Shown here piece by piece: positions 1 to 10,213 of a stretch of DNA of 64,000 bases. Location of the stretch: contig PKTR01000002.1 in assembly GCA_002869065.1 (NCBI GenBank), positions 434,001 to 498,000 of the forward strand, given 5' to 3'. The notes beneath the pieces are model-generated. The model was given only the letters and a program-made list of their open reading frames with translations. It was not told the DNA's origin and did no database searches. Within the stretch, counting starts at the first letter, position 1, and every line of letters begins with the position of its first letter. The translations under genes and the position numbers were made by a program. The DNA comes from Hyphomicrobiales bacterium (GTDB taxonomy: Bacteria; Pseudomonadota; Alphaproteobacteria; Rhizobiales; Rhodobiaceae).

Positions 1-181
1 CGACATCGCCTCGACCACACGCTCGGCCGCCGACCTGCTTTCCCAGATGCAGGCGACCAAGGTGGTGAGCTGCACCGAGGTGACGGTGCGCATTTTCGGG
101 CTGTCGCTTGCCGCCTGGAACACGGTCGCCTCGGCCGGCCTTGCCGTGATCGCGCTGTTCGCCGCCTTCACCCGGCGCTGA
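1..181 (+). CDS. DsbB-like disulfide bond formation protein, C-terminal end only
   Basis: The window opens inside this reading frame; 59 codons remain before TGA. The visible part holds a Cys (VVSCTE), then the pattern RIFGLSLAAWN and a hydrophobic segment (about 18 residues) ending in RR. A Cys followed by a W/R-x-F-GLS-x-x-x-W pattern and a last membrane helix is how DsbB-family quinone-linked thiol oxidases end. In that family the Cys belongs to the second periplasmic pair that passes electrons from DsbA. The rest of the gene is not visible, so the first CxxC pair and other helices cannot be checked. A hairpin with a T-run follows at once. Moderate confidence. Confidence 0.55.
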   Translation, partial: DIASTTRSAADLLSQMQATKVVSCTEVTVRIFGLSLAAWNTVASAGLAVIALFAAFTRR

Positions 182-228
182 AGCATGTCGCTGCCATCTT
201 TGATGGCACATGCTTCAGGCTGTTTTTT
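181..228 (+). terminator. Rho-independent terminator after the dsbB-like gene
   Basis: Arms AAGCATGT (181-188) and ACATGCTT (208-215) enclose a second inverted repeat GCCATC/GATGGC. A run of six T's follows at 223-228. The same AAGCATGT hairpin plus T-run occurs at 21538-21592, so this terminator is part of a dispersed repeat module. Confidence 0.7.
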
Positions 229-399
229 CACGCTAATTCTTGTCCAAAAAGTCTGCCAACTTTTCGGGAACGCGCTTTGTCCGTTTTCCCGCGCGAATTC
301 TTATCCAAAAAGTCTGCCAACTTTTCGGGAACGCGCTTTGTCCGTTTTCCTGCGCGAATTCTTATCCAAAAAGTCTGCCAACTTTTCGGGAACGCGCTT
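221..399. repeat. 61-bp tandem repeat, about 2.6-3 copies
   Basis: Units starting TCCAAAAAGTCTGCC begin at 243, 304 and 365, exactly 61 bp apart and nearly identical. A partial, more diverged piece precedes them (221-242), and the last unit breaks off near 399. Each unit carries an imperfect palindrome (CCAAAAAGT...ACTTTTCGGG). A single copy with a perfect stem (CCGAAAAGT...ACTTTTCGGG) occurs at 21609-21633. The period is not a multiple of three and the repeat has no convincing coding role. Confidence 0.85.
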
Positions 400-456
400 G
401 ATCCCTCGCGAAACGGGCGCGGCGTTCCTATCTATCTCCGAAACGGAGGATCAGAC

Positions 457-888
457 GTGGGACGCGACGGACGCGGAGTATTCACACCCTGGGCGGTGCA
501 AACGGCGCCGACGCTTGCCGAATTCGAGGACATGGCGCTTGCCGCCTACCGGAACCTGCCCGACGCCTTCCGCGCACTGTGCGACGATCTGGTGATCAGC
601 ATCGCCGAGTTCGCCGATGACGATGCACTCGACTCGGTCGGACTGGACGACCCGTATTCTCTGCTCGGCCTGTTTCAGGGACACGGGATGGCGCAAACCG
701 GCGGCATGGGATGGACGGGGCGAATGCCGAACCGTGTCTTTCTCTACCGGCGCCCGATTCTCGACTACTGGGCCGACGGCGAGGACGCCCTCGGCACCAT
801 CATCACCCACGTCCTGGTGCATGAGATCGGCCACCATTTCGGTCTGTCGGACGCCGATATGGAGCGGATCGAGGCCAGTGCGGAGTGA
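457..888 (+). CDS. small zincin-like metallopeptidase family protein
   Basis: A 143-residue protein with the zinc-metallopeptidase motif HEIGHHFGLSD near residue 122, that is HExxH followed by GLSD, in which the Asp can be the third zinc ligand. This matches the short cytosolic 'metallopeptidase family protein' (Zincin_1/DUF1025) group found across proteobacteria, whose substrates are not established. Start chosen: GTG at 457, because a GGAGGA ribosome site sits at 445-450, six bases upstream. Upstream ATG codons in the same frame fall inside the 61-bp tandem repeat and would translate repeat DNA. No signal peptide or membrane segment is seen. It stands alone, facing the GNAT gene. Confidence 0.75.
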   Translation: MGRDGRGVFTPWAVQTAPTLAEFEDMALAAYRNLPDAFRALCDDLVISIAEFADDDALDSVGLDDPYSLLGLFQGHGMAQTGGMGWTGRMPNRVFLYRRPILDYWADGEDALGTIITHVLVHEIGHHFGLSDADMERIEASAE

Positions 889-921
889 GCCGCTTAAGGT
901 CTCTGCGCAAAGTCAGGATGA

Positions 922-1386
922 TTAGAAAAGCGCCGCAAGCTTGTCGATGCGGATGACGAAGCTGTCCCACGGGGCCGGCTCGCCGATATCGCCGTAGATC
1001 GCCTCGGCCGACGGGTTCTTCTCCGACACCAGCCAGCGCAGATGCGCCCAGCCGCGCGACTGACCTTCGGTGACGAGGCTTTCAATCATCCGCCGCCCCG
1101 CGCCGCTCGCGCGCGCCTCGGGCGTCACCCACAGATCGTCGATCTGGCCGGCGCGCAGGCCTGAGATCGTCTCGGGCAGATCGAAGAAGATGGCGAAGCC
1201 GATCAGCTCGCCGCCGATCCAGGCGCCGAGAAGTTCGGCGGTGCGGTCTTCTAGTAGCTGTTCGGCGTAGAAGTCGTCCGGCCGGCGCGGCGCCCCACGG
1301 GTCATTTCCTGGGCGTAGGCGGCGATCAGCGGCGCGAGCTCGTGGGCCGAGTCCGCACCGATGCGGCGAATTTCGATCTTGCTCAT
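922..1386 (-). CDS. GNAT-family N-acetyltransferase
   Basis: A 154-residue single-domain protein. The core DDLWVTPEARASGAGRRMIESL (about residues 83-104) is the GNAT motif A with an R/Q-x-x-G-x-G/A-like acetyl-CoA pyrophosphate loop (here RASGAGRR). It is followed by the usual beta strand (AHLRWLVSEKNPSAEAIYGDIG), where N-x-x-A-x-x-x-Y positions a conserved Tyr. These proteins move an acetyl group from acetyl-CoA to an amine; the substrate cannot be read from sequence. It runs convergently to the metallopeptidase gene (34 bp between ends) and has its own upstream region. Confidence 0.85.
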   Translation of the reverse strand: MSKIEIRRIGADSAHELAPLIAAYAQEMTRGAPRRPDDFYAEQLLEDRTAELLGAWIGGELIGFAIFFDLPETISGLRAGQIDDLWVTPEARASGAGRRMIESLVTEGQSRGWAHLRWLVSEKNPSAEAIYGDIGEPAPWDSFVIRIDKLAALF

Positions 1387-1805
1387 GCTGAACTGGCTCC
1401 CCCGCCTAAGACATGATCCAACGGCGCAACGGATGGCGGCACAGCGCGTAACCGGTCGCGGCGCGAAGCGGTGTCATCCGGATGCCCGGCCGCGCTCCGG
1501 AAGAGGCTGTCCGAAACAGCGCGGCTTCCTAGTGTTACCGCGCCCGCAAGCGGATGAAAACCGCTACACCCGTCGTAGTGCTGCAAGTCTTTCGTCTGTT
1601 GCGCTTCGGCCACGCGCAGGCGCCTGTTCAGACGGGCGAACGTCGGCTCGCCGTTGTCTCCAGCCGATGCCCCATTCCGATCCTTTCCGCCTCTTCAGCA
1701 ATTTGAACGCTCCGTGAATGACGACCTCAGACATGGTTCAGGGCGGCTTTGGCATAACGGTCGCCATCGAGGCAGCGCCAACCGCAAATCCCGAGGAGAC
1801 CAACG
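1387..1805. other. intergenic region without a supported gene
   Basis: 419 bp between two divergently oriented genes, presumably holding the promoters of both. Short frames on both strands are rich in Arg/Ala, lack good ribosome sites and resemble no family I know. No terminator, RNA or repeat was seen. Confidence 0.5.
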
Positions 1806-2216
1806 ATGAAACTGAACACCCTGATCGCCACCACCTTCGCCGTCGCCACCCTGACCGTCGCCACTGTCGGATTGACCGCCGGCTCCGCCTCCGCCGGCGA
1901 GCGCGTCACCGCCGGTGTCACCTTCGGCGATCGCGGCACCCAGGCCGGTATCGAATACAGCTATCGTTCGGGCCCGCGTCCGCTGCCCTATCGCGCGGCA
2001 CCGCGCCACGTCCACCGCCCGTATGTCGTGCCGGGCCGCTATGTCGCGCCGCGCCGCTGGGCGCCGGTTCGCCCGCCGGTCCAGACCGTGCGCGGTCCGG
2101 TGAAGACCCGGAAATGCTCGCCCATCATGAAGAAGCGCCGCGTGTTCCTGCCGGGTCAGGGCTGGCGCTACACCAAGGTTCAGGTCGGCCGTGAGTGCCG
2201 GACGATCTGGCGTTAG
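1806..2216 (+). CDS. small secreted basic protein of unknown function
   Basis: 136 residues beginning with a clear signal peptide (MKLNTL, then a hydrophobic stretch ending GSASA|GE, cleavage near residue 30). The mature part is rich in Arg, Pro, Tyr and Val (RPLPYRAAPRHVHRPY...), then has a Cys (KTRKCSP) and ends with GREC. The two Cys could pair in the periplasm. Similar Arg/Pro-rich exported proteins are common in Rhizobiales and have no known function. GAGGAGACC (1794-1802) gives the ribosome site. A strong terminator follows at 2242-2280, so this looks monocistronic. Confidence 0.7.
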   Translation: MKLNTLIATTFAVATLTVATVGLTAGSASAGERVTAGVTFGDRGTQAGIEYSYRSGPRPLPYRAAPRHVHRPYVVPGRYVAPRRWAPVRPPVQTVRGPVKTRKCSPIMKKRRVFLPGQGWRYTKVQVGRECRTIWR

Positions 2217-2241
2217 CCCCCCCCGGACGCCAGAACGGATG

Positions 2242-2280
2242 CGGCCGGCCTGATTTCCGTCAGGCCGGCCGTTTCCTTTT
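2242..2280 (+). terminator. Rho-independent terminator
   Basis: Perfect 12-bp stem CGGCCGGCCTGA / TCAGGCCGGCCG (2242-2253 and 2260-2271) with a six-base loop, followed by the T-rich GTTTCCTTTT. It separates the small secreted protein gene from thpR. Confidence 0.85.
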
Positions 2281-2362
2281 GCGAACTGTCGGGCGGCTTT
2301 GCCGCAGACACGGAAGGGCCGGGCAGGCTACACTTCGTCAGCGACTCAGATCGGAGGCTCCC

Positions 2363-2914
2363 ATGCCGAGACTGTTTGCCGGACTTGAGATCCCGACCGA
2401 TGTCGGCCTTCACCTCTCGGAATTGCGGGGCGGCTTGCGCAATGCGCGCTGGATCGACGTGGAGAATTACCACATCACGCTGCGCTTCATCGGAGACATC
2501 GACGAGCCCACAGCCTACGAGGTGGTCAGCCGTCTGTCGCAGGTCAACCGCGAGCCGGTGCCGGTCGCCTTCGACGGGCTCGGCTCGTTCGGCTCGAAGA
2601 AGCCGCACTCGGTCTTTGTCCGGGTCCATCCAAGCCGTGAACTGATCGAGCTGCAGACCGACATCGAACGCACCCTGCAGCGCATCGGCCTGAAGGCCGA
2701 GGGGCGGAAGTTCTCGCCGCATGTGACGATCGCACGCTGCAAGCGCGCCGCGCCGCGGGACGTCGCGGACTGGCTCGCGGTGCGGGGCTATTTCCCGGTC
2801 GAGCCGTTCCTCGCCACACGCTTCGTGCTGTATTCCTCGAAGGCGTCCAGCGGCGGCGGCCCCTACCTCATCGAGGAAGAGTTCCCGCTGCTGCGGCAAG
2901 CCAAATCCGCCTGA
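2363..2914 (+). CDS. thpR: RNA 2',3'-cyclic phosphodiesterase (2H family)
   Basis: 183 residues with the two HxTx signatures of the 2H phosphoesterase superfamily: HITL at residues 37-40 and HVTI at 120-123, followed by AR. ThpR (formerly 2'-5' RNA ligase) opens 2',3'-cyclic phosphate ends of RNA to 2'-phosphate. Length and motif spacing fit the bacterial family. The start at 2363 is preceded by GGAGG (2353-2357) and gives the typical N-terminus MPRLFAGLEIP; a longer in-frame extension back to 2195 would cross the terminator and looks non-coding. It stands alone. Confidence 0.92.
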   Translation: MPRLFAGLEIPTDVGLHLSELRGGLRNARWIDVENYHITLRFIGDIDEPTAYEVVSRLSQVNREPVPVAFDGLGSFGSKKPHSVFVRVHPSRELIELQTDIERTLQRIGLKAEGRKFSPHVTIARCKRAAPRDVADWLAVRGYFPVEPFLATRFVLYSSKASSGGGPYLIEEEFPLLRQAKSA

Positions 2915-2953
2915 CCGGGGCCAGGCGGGATTCCGCATTCGATAAGTCCTGAA

Positions 2954-3340
2954 TCAGACTGCGTCGACGACCTTCTGCATCTTGTCGCGAACGATGCGAG
3001 CGACCTCGCCGACCTCGGCGCTGTCGATCATGCTCATCGCCGCAGCCGGGTCCATCGCTGAAATCTCGATGCCATCGGCGCCCTTGTCCTGAACCACCAC
3101 ATTGCACGGCAGCAGAACGCCGAGCTTGTCCTCGGCGGTCAGCGCGCGATGGGCGAGCGGCGGATTGCAGGCGCCGAGAATGAGATAGGGACGGAAATCG
3201 GCATCGAGCTTCTTCTTCAGCGTCGCCTTGACGTCGATCTCGGTCAGCACGCCGAAGCCTTCCGCCGACAGCGCCTCGCGGGTCTTGGCGACGACATCGT
3301 CGAAATTGCCCGAAACGGTGCGGCTGATGTGATAATCCAT
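2954..3340 (-). CDS. DUF302 domain protein
   Basis: 128 residues with no signal peptide. The N-terminus YHISRTVSGNFDDVVAKTREAL and the core LGACNPPLAHRAL...LGVLLPCNVVV are hallmarks of DUF302, a small alpha/beta fold often found beside redox or metal-response genes; the conserved 'CNPPLAxRAL' and 'LLPCNVVV' are both present. No biochemical role is established. It faces thpR tail-to-tail and shares the 353-bp upstream region with the glpC-type gene. Confidence 0.85.
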   Translation of the reverse strand: MDYHISRTVSGNFDDVVAKTREALSAEGFGVLTEIDVKATLKKKLDADFRPYLILGACNPPLAHRALTAEDKLGVLLPCNVVVQDKGADGIEISAMDPAAAMSMIDSAEVGEVARIVRDKMQKVVDAV

Positions 3341-3693
3341 GAGGTGTTCCCCCTTTTTTGATGAAACCGGTCCACACCGACATGGCCCCGCAACCGGTCG
3401 GGGTCAATGGCCGCACCGATGAAAGGAGCGCTCGACCATCCCAACGATACTGTCGGAACCGGATCGCAGGCGCGGCATTCGGCCTGCCTGGAATTGCGTT
3501 TATTTTCATATCGGCAAAAATCGAAGCGCTTTTTTTCGCAATTTTTTTCGTTTATCCGTAATCTGCGCAATTGGAGAGCCCCGGAGCCGAGGACTATCTT
3601 GGGTCAGGGCCGGTGTTTTCCCGTGACCGGACCCGTTCCCGGATCTGTCCGGATGTGCTTGAGGACCCGGCAATCCAGCGGTGGAGACCGAAA
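3341..3693. promoter_or_regulatory. divergent promoter region between the DUF302 gene and glpCAB
   Basis: 353 bp without a gene. The part nearest glpC becomes AT-rich (3495-3570) and holds T-rich direct repeats described separately. No convincing sigma70 hexamers could be assigned by eye. Confidence 0.45.
3531..3553 (+). promoter_or_regulatory. candidate GlpR-type operator upstream of glpCAB
   Basis: Two T-runs ending in TCG (TTTTTTCG at 3531-3538 and 3543-3550), spaced 12 bp, the second continuing as TTTTCGTTTA. A similar TTTTCGTTTC occurs upstream of glpV (8369-8378). DeoR-family GlpR repressors bind direct repeats with a TTCG core. This is inference from two sites; no glpR gene is in the window. 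Confidence 0.3.
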
Positions 3694-4989
3694 ATGGCAC
3701 CACAAGCAGCCCCTGCCGCCGAACCGGCGATGCCGGTGATCGATTTCAAGGCGATGGCCGACACGCTCCTGCCGAAAGGCGCGAGCTACGATTCCTGCCT
3801 ATCGTGCGGGCTGTGCTCGTCGGCCTGCCCGGCGTCCGGCTTCGAGGGCATGGACCCGCGCCGCTTCATCCGCATGGCGATGCTCGGCATGAACGAGGAA
3901 TTGTCCTCGACGCCGTGGATCTGGACCTGCACCCAGTGCAAGCGCTGTCTCTATGTCTGCCCGATGAATATCGACGTGTCGGTGCTGGTCGGGCTGGCGC
4001 GCGGCTCGTGGCCGAAGGAGAAGAAGCCGCAGGGCATCGTGCGCTCCTGCGAGGCGCAGATGCGGTTCCCGAGCACCAGCGCGATGGGCGTGTCGCCGGA
4101 GGATTTCGTCGAGATCGTCGAGGAGACGGCCGACGAGCTGCGCGAGGACGACGAACGCTTCGCCGATATCAAGGTGCCGATCGACAAGAAGGGCGCCTAT
4201 TTCTTCCTCAACCAGAATTCCCGCGAACCGGCCGTCGAGCCGGAAGAGCTGCGGCCTCTGTGGAAGATCCTCGACTATGTCGGCGCCGACTGGACCTACG
4301 CCTCGAAGGGCTGGGCGGCGGAAAACTTCTGCATGTTCACCGGCGACGACGAGACCTGGAAGGCGATGGTCAAGGAGCGGGTCGACGCGGTCAACGAGCT
4401 CGGCTGCAAGGTGTGGATCAACACCGAATGCGGCCATTCCTTCTACACGCTGTGGAAGGGCGTCGAGCGGTTCGGGCTGGAAGCCAATTTCGAGCCGGCG
4501 AGCCTCGTCACCTATTACGCGCAGTGGATCCGCGAGGGCAAACTGCCGGTCAATTCCGACTGGAACACCAAGGGCATCAAATTCACCCTGCAGGACCCCT
4601 GCCAGCTGATCCGCAAGTCGCTCGGCGATCCGGCGGCGGACGATCTTCGCTTCGTCACCAAGACGCTGGTCGGCGAGGAGAACTTCATCGACATGCAGCC
4701 CTGCCGCAGCGCCAATTATTGTTGCGGCGGCGGCGGCGGCTTCCTGCAGGCCGGCATGAACGATCTGCGGCGCGCCTATGGCAAGCGCAAGTTCGACCAG
4801 ATCACCGCGACCGAAGCGACCTATGTGATGACCCCCTGCCACAACTGCCACACGCAGATGGAAGACATCGGCCATCACTATGGCGGCCATTACCGGGTCG
4901 TACATTTCTGGTCGCTGATCTGCCTTTCTCTGGGCATTCTCGCGCCGGAAGAACGCAAATATCTCGGGCCGGATCTCGCCGACATTTGA
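3694..4989 (+). CDS. glpC: iron-sulfur subunit of the glycerol-3-phosphate dehydrogenase complex (GlpC/HdrD-like)
   Basis: 431 residues. Two ferredoxin-type [4Fe-4S] motifs stand near the N-terminus: C35xxC38xxC41xxxC45 and C79xxC82xxC85xxxC89. The C-terminal half is CCG-domain-like, with a full copy (DPCQ..., Cys343-Cys344-GGGGG, CHNC) and a weaker first copy (GCKVW...TECG). This layout is shared by GlpC, HdrD and DsrK, which carry electrons from a flavoprotein to the quinone pool. The adjoining glpA and glpB make the GlpC role most likely. No strong membrane helix is visible, so membrane attachment would have to be peripheral. ATG 3694 was chosen for its GTGGAGA ribosome site. The order C-A-B differs from E. 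coli glpABC. Confidence 0.75.
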   Translation: MAPQAAPAAEPAMPVIDFKAMADTLLPKGASYDSCLSCGLCSSACPASGFEGMDPRRFIRMAMLGMNEELSSTPWIWTCTQCKRCLYVCPMNIDVSVLVGLARGSWPKEKKPQGIVRSCEAQMRFPSTSAMGVSPEDFVEIVEETADELREDDERFADIKVPIDKKGAYFFLNQNSREPAVEPEELRPLWKILDYVGADWTYASKGWAAENFCMFTGDDETWKAMVKERVDAVNELGCKVWINTECGHSFYTLWKGVERFGLEANFEPASLVTYYAQWIREGKLPVNSDWNTKGIKFTLQDPCQLIRKSLGDPAADDLRFVTKTLVGEENFIDMQPCRSANYCCGGGGGFLQAGMNDLRRAYGKRKFDQITATEATYVMTPCHNCHTQMEDIGHHYGGHYRVVHFWSLICLSLGILAPEERKYLGPDLADI

Positions 4990-5071
4990 GGCCGCGGCCT
5001 GATCATCCGCGGGGTCTCGCTCCGCGTTCAACCAGAAAAGCCCCGCGCCATGAACGGGGACCGAGGAAACG

Positions 5072-6706
5072 ATGACGACAGTGGATCCGGCGGGAACGCG
5101 GACACTTCAAACCGAGGTGCTGATCATCGGCGGCGGCGTGACCGGCACTGGCATCATGCGCGATCTGGCGTTGCGTGGCATTTCCTCCCTGCTGATCGAC
5201 CGGCGCGACCTTAATGCCGGCGCATCGGGCGGCAATCACGGCCTGCTGCACAGCGGCGGGCGCTATGCGGTCGCCGACACCGAAACGGCAACCGAGTGCC
5301 GCCAGGAAGGCGATCTGCTGAAGAAGCTCGCGCCGCAATGCGTCGAGCCCTGCGGCGGGCTGTTCGTCGCCGTCGAAGGTGACGATCCAAGCTTCGTCGA
5401 CAAGTTCCGCGCGCGCTGCCACGACGCCGGTATCGAGTGCGAACAACTGACGCCGAGCGATGCGTGCGAGCTGGAACCCTCGCTGTCAGAAAAGACCTTT
5501 GCGGCCTTCACCGTGCCGGATGCGACGGTGGATCCGTTCCGGCTGACGCTCGAGGCGGTCAACCATGCCCGTACCCTCACCGACAGCCGTTTCCTCGCCC
5601 ATACCGAAGTCGTCGGCTTCGATATCGCCGACGGCGCGATCAAGGCCGCGCTCTGCCGCGACACGCGCACCGGCGAACAGGTCCGTATCGAGGCCGGTCA
5701 GGTCGTCAATGCGTCCGGTGCCTGGGCGATGCATGTGGCGCGGCTTGCCGGCTGCGAGGACATCACGCTGCTCTATTCGAAGGGCACGCTGATCATTTCC
5801 AACACGCGCATCTCCGACCGGGTGGTGAACCGGCTCCGCCTCCCCGGCGACGGCGACATTCTGGTTCCCGGCGGCACGGTCTCGCTGCTCGGCACGACGT
5901 CGGACAATATCGACGGGCTCGACGATATCCGCCCGACGGTGTCGGAGGTCGAGCGCGTTCTCAACGAGGGCGCGGCGATGGTGCCGGTGCTTGCCGACAC
6001 CCGCTTCATCCGCGCCTTTTCCGGCGTGCGGCCGCTGTTGATGGCGCCGGGCGCCGGTGCCGACGGGCGCAAGGCGAGCCGTGGCTTCCAGCTCTTCGAT
6101 CACGAGGATCAGGGCCTTGCCAATTTCGCCACCGTCTCGGGCGGCAAACTGACCACCTTCCGGCTAATGGCGGAAAAGACCTGCGATCTCGTCGCCCGCC
6201 GGCTTGGCAACGGCGCGCCTTGCCGCACGGCGGAAGAGCCGCTGCCGTCGGGCGATGCGGTGCGCTGGACTGAGCCCGGTTTCGCGCCGCGCTACTGGTT
6301 CAAGCGCAACGACCCGACCGACATGATCCTGTGCGAATGCGAGATGGTGCCGCAATCGGCCATCGACTCGATCGTCGAGGCCGCGCCAGGCGCCGAAGAC
6401 CATATGTCGCTGCAGGCGATCAGCGTGCGCAGCCGCATCGGCAAGGGCTCCTGCCAGGGCGCCTTCTGCGGCATTCGCGTCACCTCGCACCTCTACGACC
6501 GGGGCGTCTATGACACCAGCGGCGGGCTCGTGCATTTGCGCGATTTCGTCGCCGAGCGCTTCAAGGGCGTGAAGCCGGTTCTGTGGGGCCGGCAAATGCC
6601 GCAAAGCGAACTCGCCGAAGCGATCCATTGCGGGCTGATGGGGCTTGACCGGCTTGAGGATGAGCCCCCCGCTGCCGGCGACGACACTGCGGAGGACCGG
6701 TCATGA
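5072..6706 (+). CDS. glpA: glycerol-3-phosphate dehydrogenase subunit A, FAD-dependent
   Basis: 544 residues. An N-terminal FAD-binding Rossmann motif (IIGGGVTGTGIMRDLALRG, from residue 16) is followed by the GASGGNHGLLHSGGRY segment typical of the DAO-fold G3P dehydrogenases. The C-terminal quarter is a BFD-like [2Fe-2S] domain with C421xC423 and C461xxxxC466. GlpD of aerobic bacteria lacks that domain, so this is the GlpA type, oxidising glycerol-3-phosphate to dihydroxyacetone phosphate. GAGGAAACG precedes the start; the stop overlaps the glpB start (ATGA). It acts with glpB and the upstream iron-sulfur protein. Confidence 0.9.
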   Translation: MTTVDPAGTRTLQTEVLIIGGGVTGTGIMRDLALRGISSLLIDRRDLNAGASGGNHGLLHSGGRYAVADTETATECRQEGDLLKKLAPQCVEPCGGLFVAVEGDDPSFVDKFRARCHDAGIECEQLTPSDACELEPSLSEKTFAAFTVPDATVDPFRLTLEAVNHARTLTDSRFLAHTEVVGFDIADGAIKAALCRDTRTGEQVRIEAGQVVNASGAWAMHVARLAGCEDITLLYSKGTLIISNTRISDRVVNRLRLPGDGDILVPGGTVSLLGTTSDNIDGLDDIRPTVSEVERVLNEGAAMVPVLADTRFIRAFSGVRPLLMAPGAGADGRKASRGFQLFDHEDQGLANFATVSGGKLTTFRLMAEKTCDLVARRLGNGAPCRTAEEPLPSGDAVRWTEPGFAPRYWFKRNDPTDMILCECEMVPQSAIDSIVEAAPGAEDHMSLQAISVRSRIGKGSCQGAFCGIRVTSHLYDRGVYDTSGGLVHLRDFVAERFKGVKPVLWGRQMPQSELAEAIHCGLMGLDRLEDEPPAAGDDTAEDRS

Positions 6707-7989
6707 TCCGCGAACCGCGCCACCTGAAAACCCGCCTCGCCGTCATCGGCTCGGGCATCGCCGGCTTCGCCGCCAGCATCTTCGCGCTCGAACGCGGCAT
6801 CGCCACCGCGCAGGTCGGCAACACTGGGGCGATTGCCTATACGAGCGGCTATTTCGATCTGCTCGGCATTTCCGGCGGCAAGCTGGTCGAGGACCCGTTC
6901 GCGGGTCTCGCCGAACTGCGCGAGGCCGAGCCCGGACATCCGCTGTCGCGCATTTCCGACGAGGACATCCGCGCCGCCTTTGCCGCGTTCACCAAAGCCA
7001 TCACCGAGATGGGCATCGGCTACAGCGAGCCGGACAATGCCAATCACCGCGCACTGTTGCCGGCCGGCACGGCGAAGCCGACCTATGCGGTGCCGCGCAC
7101 CATGGTTGCCGGCATCGAGGCCTATGCGGCGGGCACGCCGACGGTGATCGTCGACTTCGTCGGGTTGCAGGGATTTTCGGCCAATGAAATGGTCAGCAAT
7201 CTGAAGGCCGACTGGCCGGCGTTGTCGGCCGCCCATATCGGTTTCCCCGACATGGACAGCGGCGTTCAGGTCTTCCCGGAAGTGATGGCGCGCGCGCTCG
7301 AAGTGCCGGCAACGCGCGAACAGCTTGCCGAGCGCCTGCGTGCAGTCGCGGGCGACGCCGAGGCAATCGGCCTTCCGGCAATGACCGGCATCCACCTGCC
7401 GGACAAGGTGCATGGCGAGCTTGAACGGCTCGTCGGCCTGCCGATTTTCGAAATCCCCACCATGCCGCCGGCGGTGCCCGGCATCCGGCTGCGCGAGATG
7501 TTCGAGCAGAAACTGCCGGAGCGCGGGCTGCAGCTCGTCAGCCAGCAGACGGTTGAGCACCTGACGCTCGGCGAAACGGGCATCACGCTGGCGCTGCACG
7601 ACGCCTATGGCGACGTGACGATCGAGGCGGAAGCCGTGCTGCTCGCGACCGGCCGGTTCCTGTCGGGCGGTCTCGATGCCGGACGCGACCGCATCCGCGA
7701 GACCCTGCTCGATCTGCCGGTGGAACAACCCGAGGCGCGCGAAGACTGGCACAGCCGGCAATATTTCGATCCGAACGGCCACGCCATCAACCGCGCTGGG
7801 CTCGTCGTCGACGACCACTTCCGCCCGCTCGGACATGACGGCACGATCGTCGACCCGCGGCTCTACGCGGCCGGCATCGTGCTTGCCCGTCAGGACTGGG
7901 TGCGCCAGCGCTGCGGCGCCGGGGTCGCCATCGCCAGTGCCTATCGGGCGGTCGCATCGATTGCCGAAGATCTTGCCGCCGAGGCGTAG
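6703..7989 (+). CDS. glpB: glycerol-3-phosphate dehydrogenase subunit B, flavoprotein
   Basis: 428 residues. It begins with a dinucleotide-binding motif (LAVIGSGIAGFAASIFALERG) and ends with a second FAD-contact segment (GAGVAIASAYRAVASIAEDLA). Overall pattern (TGRFLSGGL; LYAAGIVLARQDWVRQRCGAG) and length fit anaerobic GlpB, which in E. coli shuttles electrons from GlpA to GlpC. The start overlaps the glpA stop by four bases, so the two are translationally coupled. No membrane segment. It is the last gene of the glpCAB operon; 464 bp separate it from glpV. Confidence 0.85.
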   Translation: MIREPRHLKTRLAVIGSGIAGFAASIFALERGIATAQVGNTGAIAYTSGYFDLLGISGGKLVEDPFAGLAELREAEPGHPLSRISDEDIRAAFAAFTKAITEMGIGYSEPDNANHRALLPAGTAKPTYAVPRTMVAGIEAYAAGTPTVIVDFVGLQGFSANEMVSNLKADWPALSAAHIGFPDMDSGVQVFPEVMARALEVPATREQLAERLRAVAGDAEAIGLPAMTGIHLPDKVHGELERLVGLPIFEIPTMPPAVPGIRLREMFEQKLPERGLQLVSQQTVEHLTLGETGITLALHDAYGDVTIEAEAVLLATGRFLSGGLDAGRDRIRETLLDLPVEQPEAREDWHSRQYFDPNGHAINRAGLVVDDHFRPLGHDGTIVDPRLYAAGIVLARQDWVRQRCGAGVAIASAYRAVASIAEDLAAEA

Positions 7990-8453
7990 CGCTCTGACGG
8001 GCCAGAGCGGCTGGCGAACGGTCGGGAAAACACCTTCGCAGTTTATTCCGGTATCGTTTTTTCGACTTTTCTCATATGACCAACCGGCCAGATCCGGTTT
8101 TCTACCAATGCGGCATTCGGTCGGCCCCGCCCCGCCAAACCGCACCTTCTGAATGCGTTCGGTGCGACCTGAAACGCGCCCTGCCGCCACACGGGACGAA
8201 ACAGTCCCACATGAAACTAATTTAACCCTGCGCTTTCCCTTGATCTTGCTCAGTTTTTTGTCATGCTGGCAAAGGGCTTGCCGACCCTCGAAAGAGGCAT
8301 TTCGCAGTTTCGATTTTTCTTATTGATGCGCGTTTTGGCCTCGAATGGGCCTTGTTGACGTTCATTTGTTTTCGTTTCATAGTGCCTTGCCGTTTTTATG
8401 AAAGCGGCAATTTCGAGGCATTGAGTCCTGCAAATGCCCGTGGGAGGAAGACA
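7990..8453. promoter_or_regulatory. upstream region of the glycerol transporter operon
   Basis: 464 bp without a gene. The right part (8220-8400) is AT-rich and contains T-rich direct repeats, including TTCATTTG followed by TTTTCGTTTC (8361-8378) and TTTCGATTTTTC (8307-8318). The TTTTCGTTT core is shared with the region before glpC (3546-3552), so a common regulator such as GlpR is possible. No clear terminator for glpB was found. Confidence 0.4.
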
Positions 8454-10196
<1,743 letters not shown>

Positions 10197-10213
10197 GACC
10201 GCGTTCCTCCCCG

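Noticed and set aside
221-399. CRISPR array at the 61-bp repeats
   Set aside because: The whole 61-bp unit is repeated with no unique spacers, and no cas genes are near.
277-456. Upstream in-frame extension of the metallopeptidase to 277
   Set aside because: It would translate the 61-bp tandem repeat; a GGAGGA site six bases before GTG 457 marks the real start.
3799-5031. 410-codon minus-strand frame opposite glpC
   Set aside because: The plus strand carries two [4Fe-4S] motifs and a CCG motif; the reverse is its shadow.
6508-8190. Long minus-strand open frame (560 codons) opposite glpA/glpB
   Set aside because: It is antisense to genes with clear FAD motifs, is rich in Arg/Gly/His/Asp as expected for a shadow frame in GC-rich DNA, and has no domain or ribosome site.
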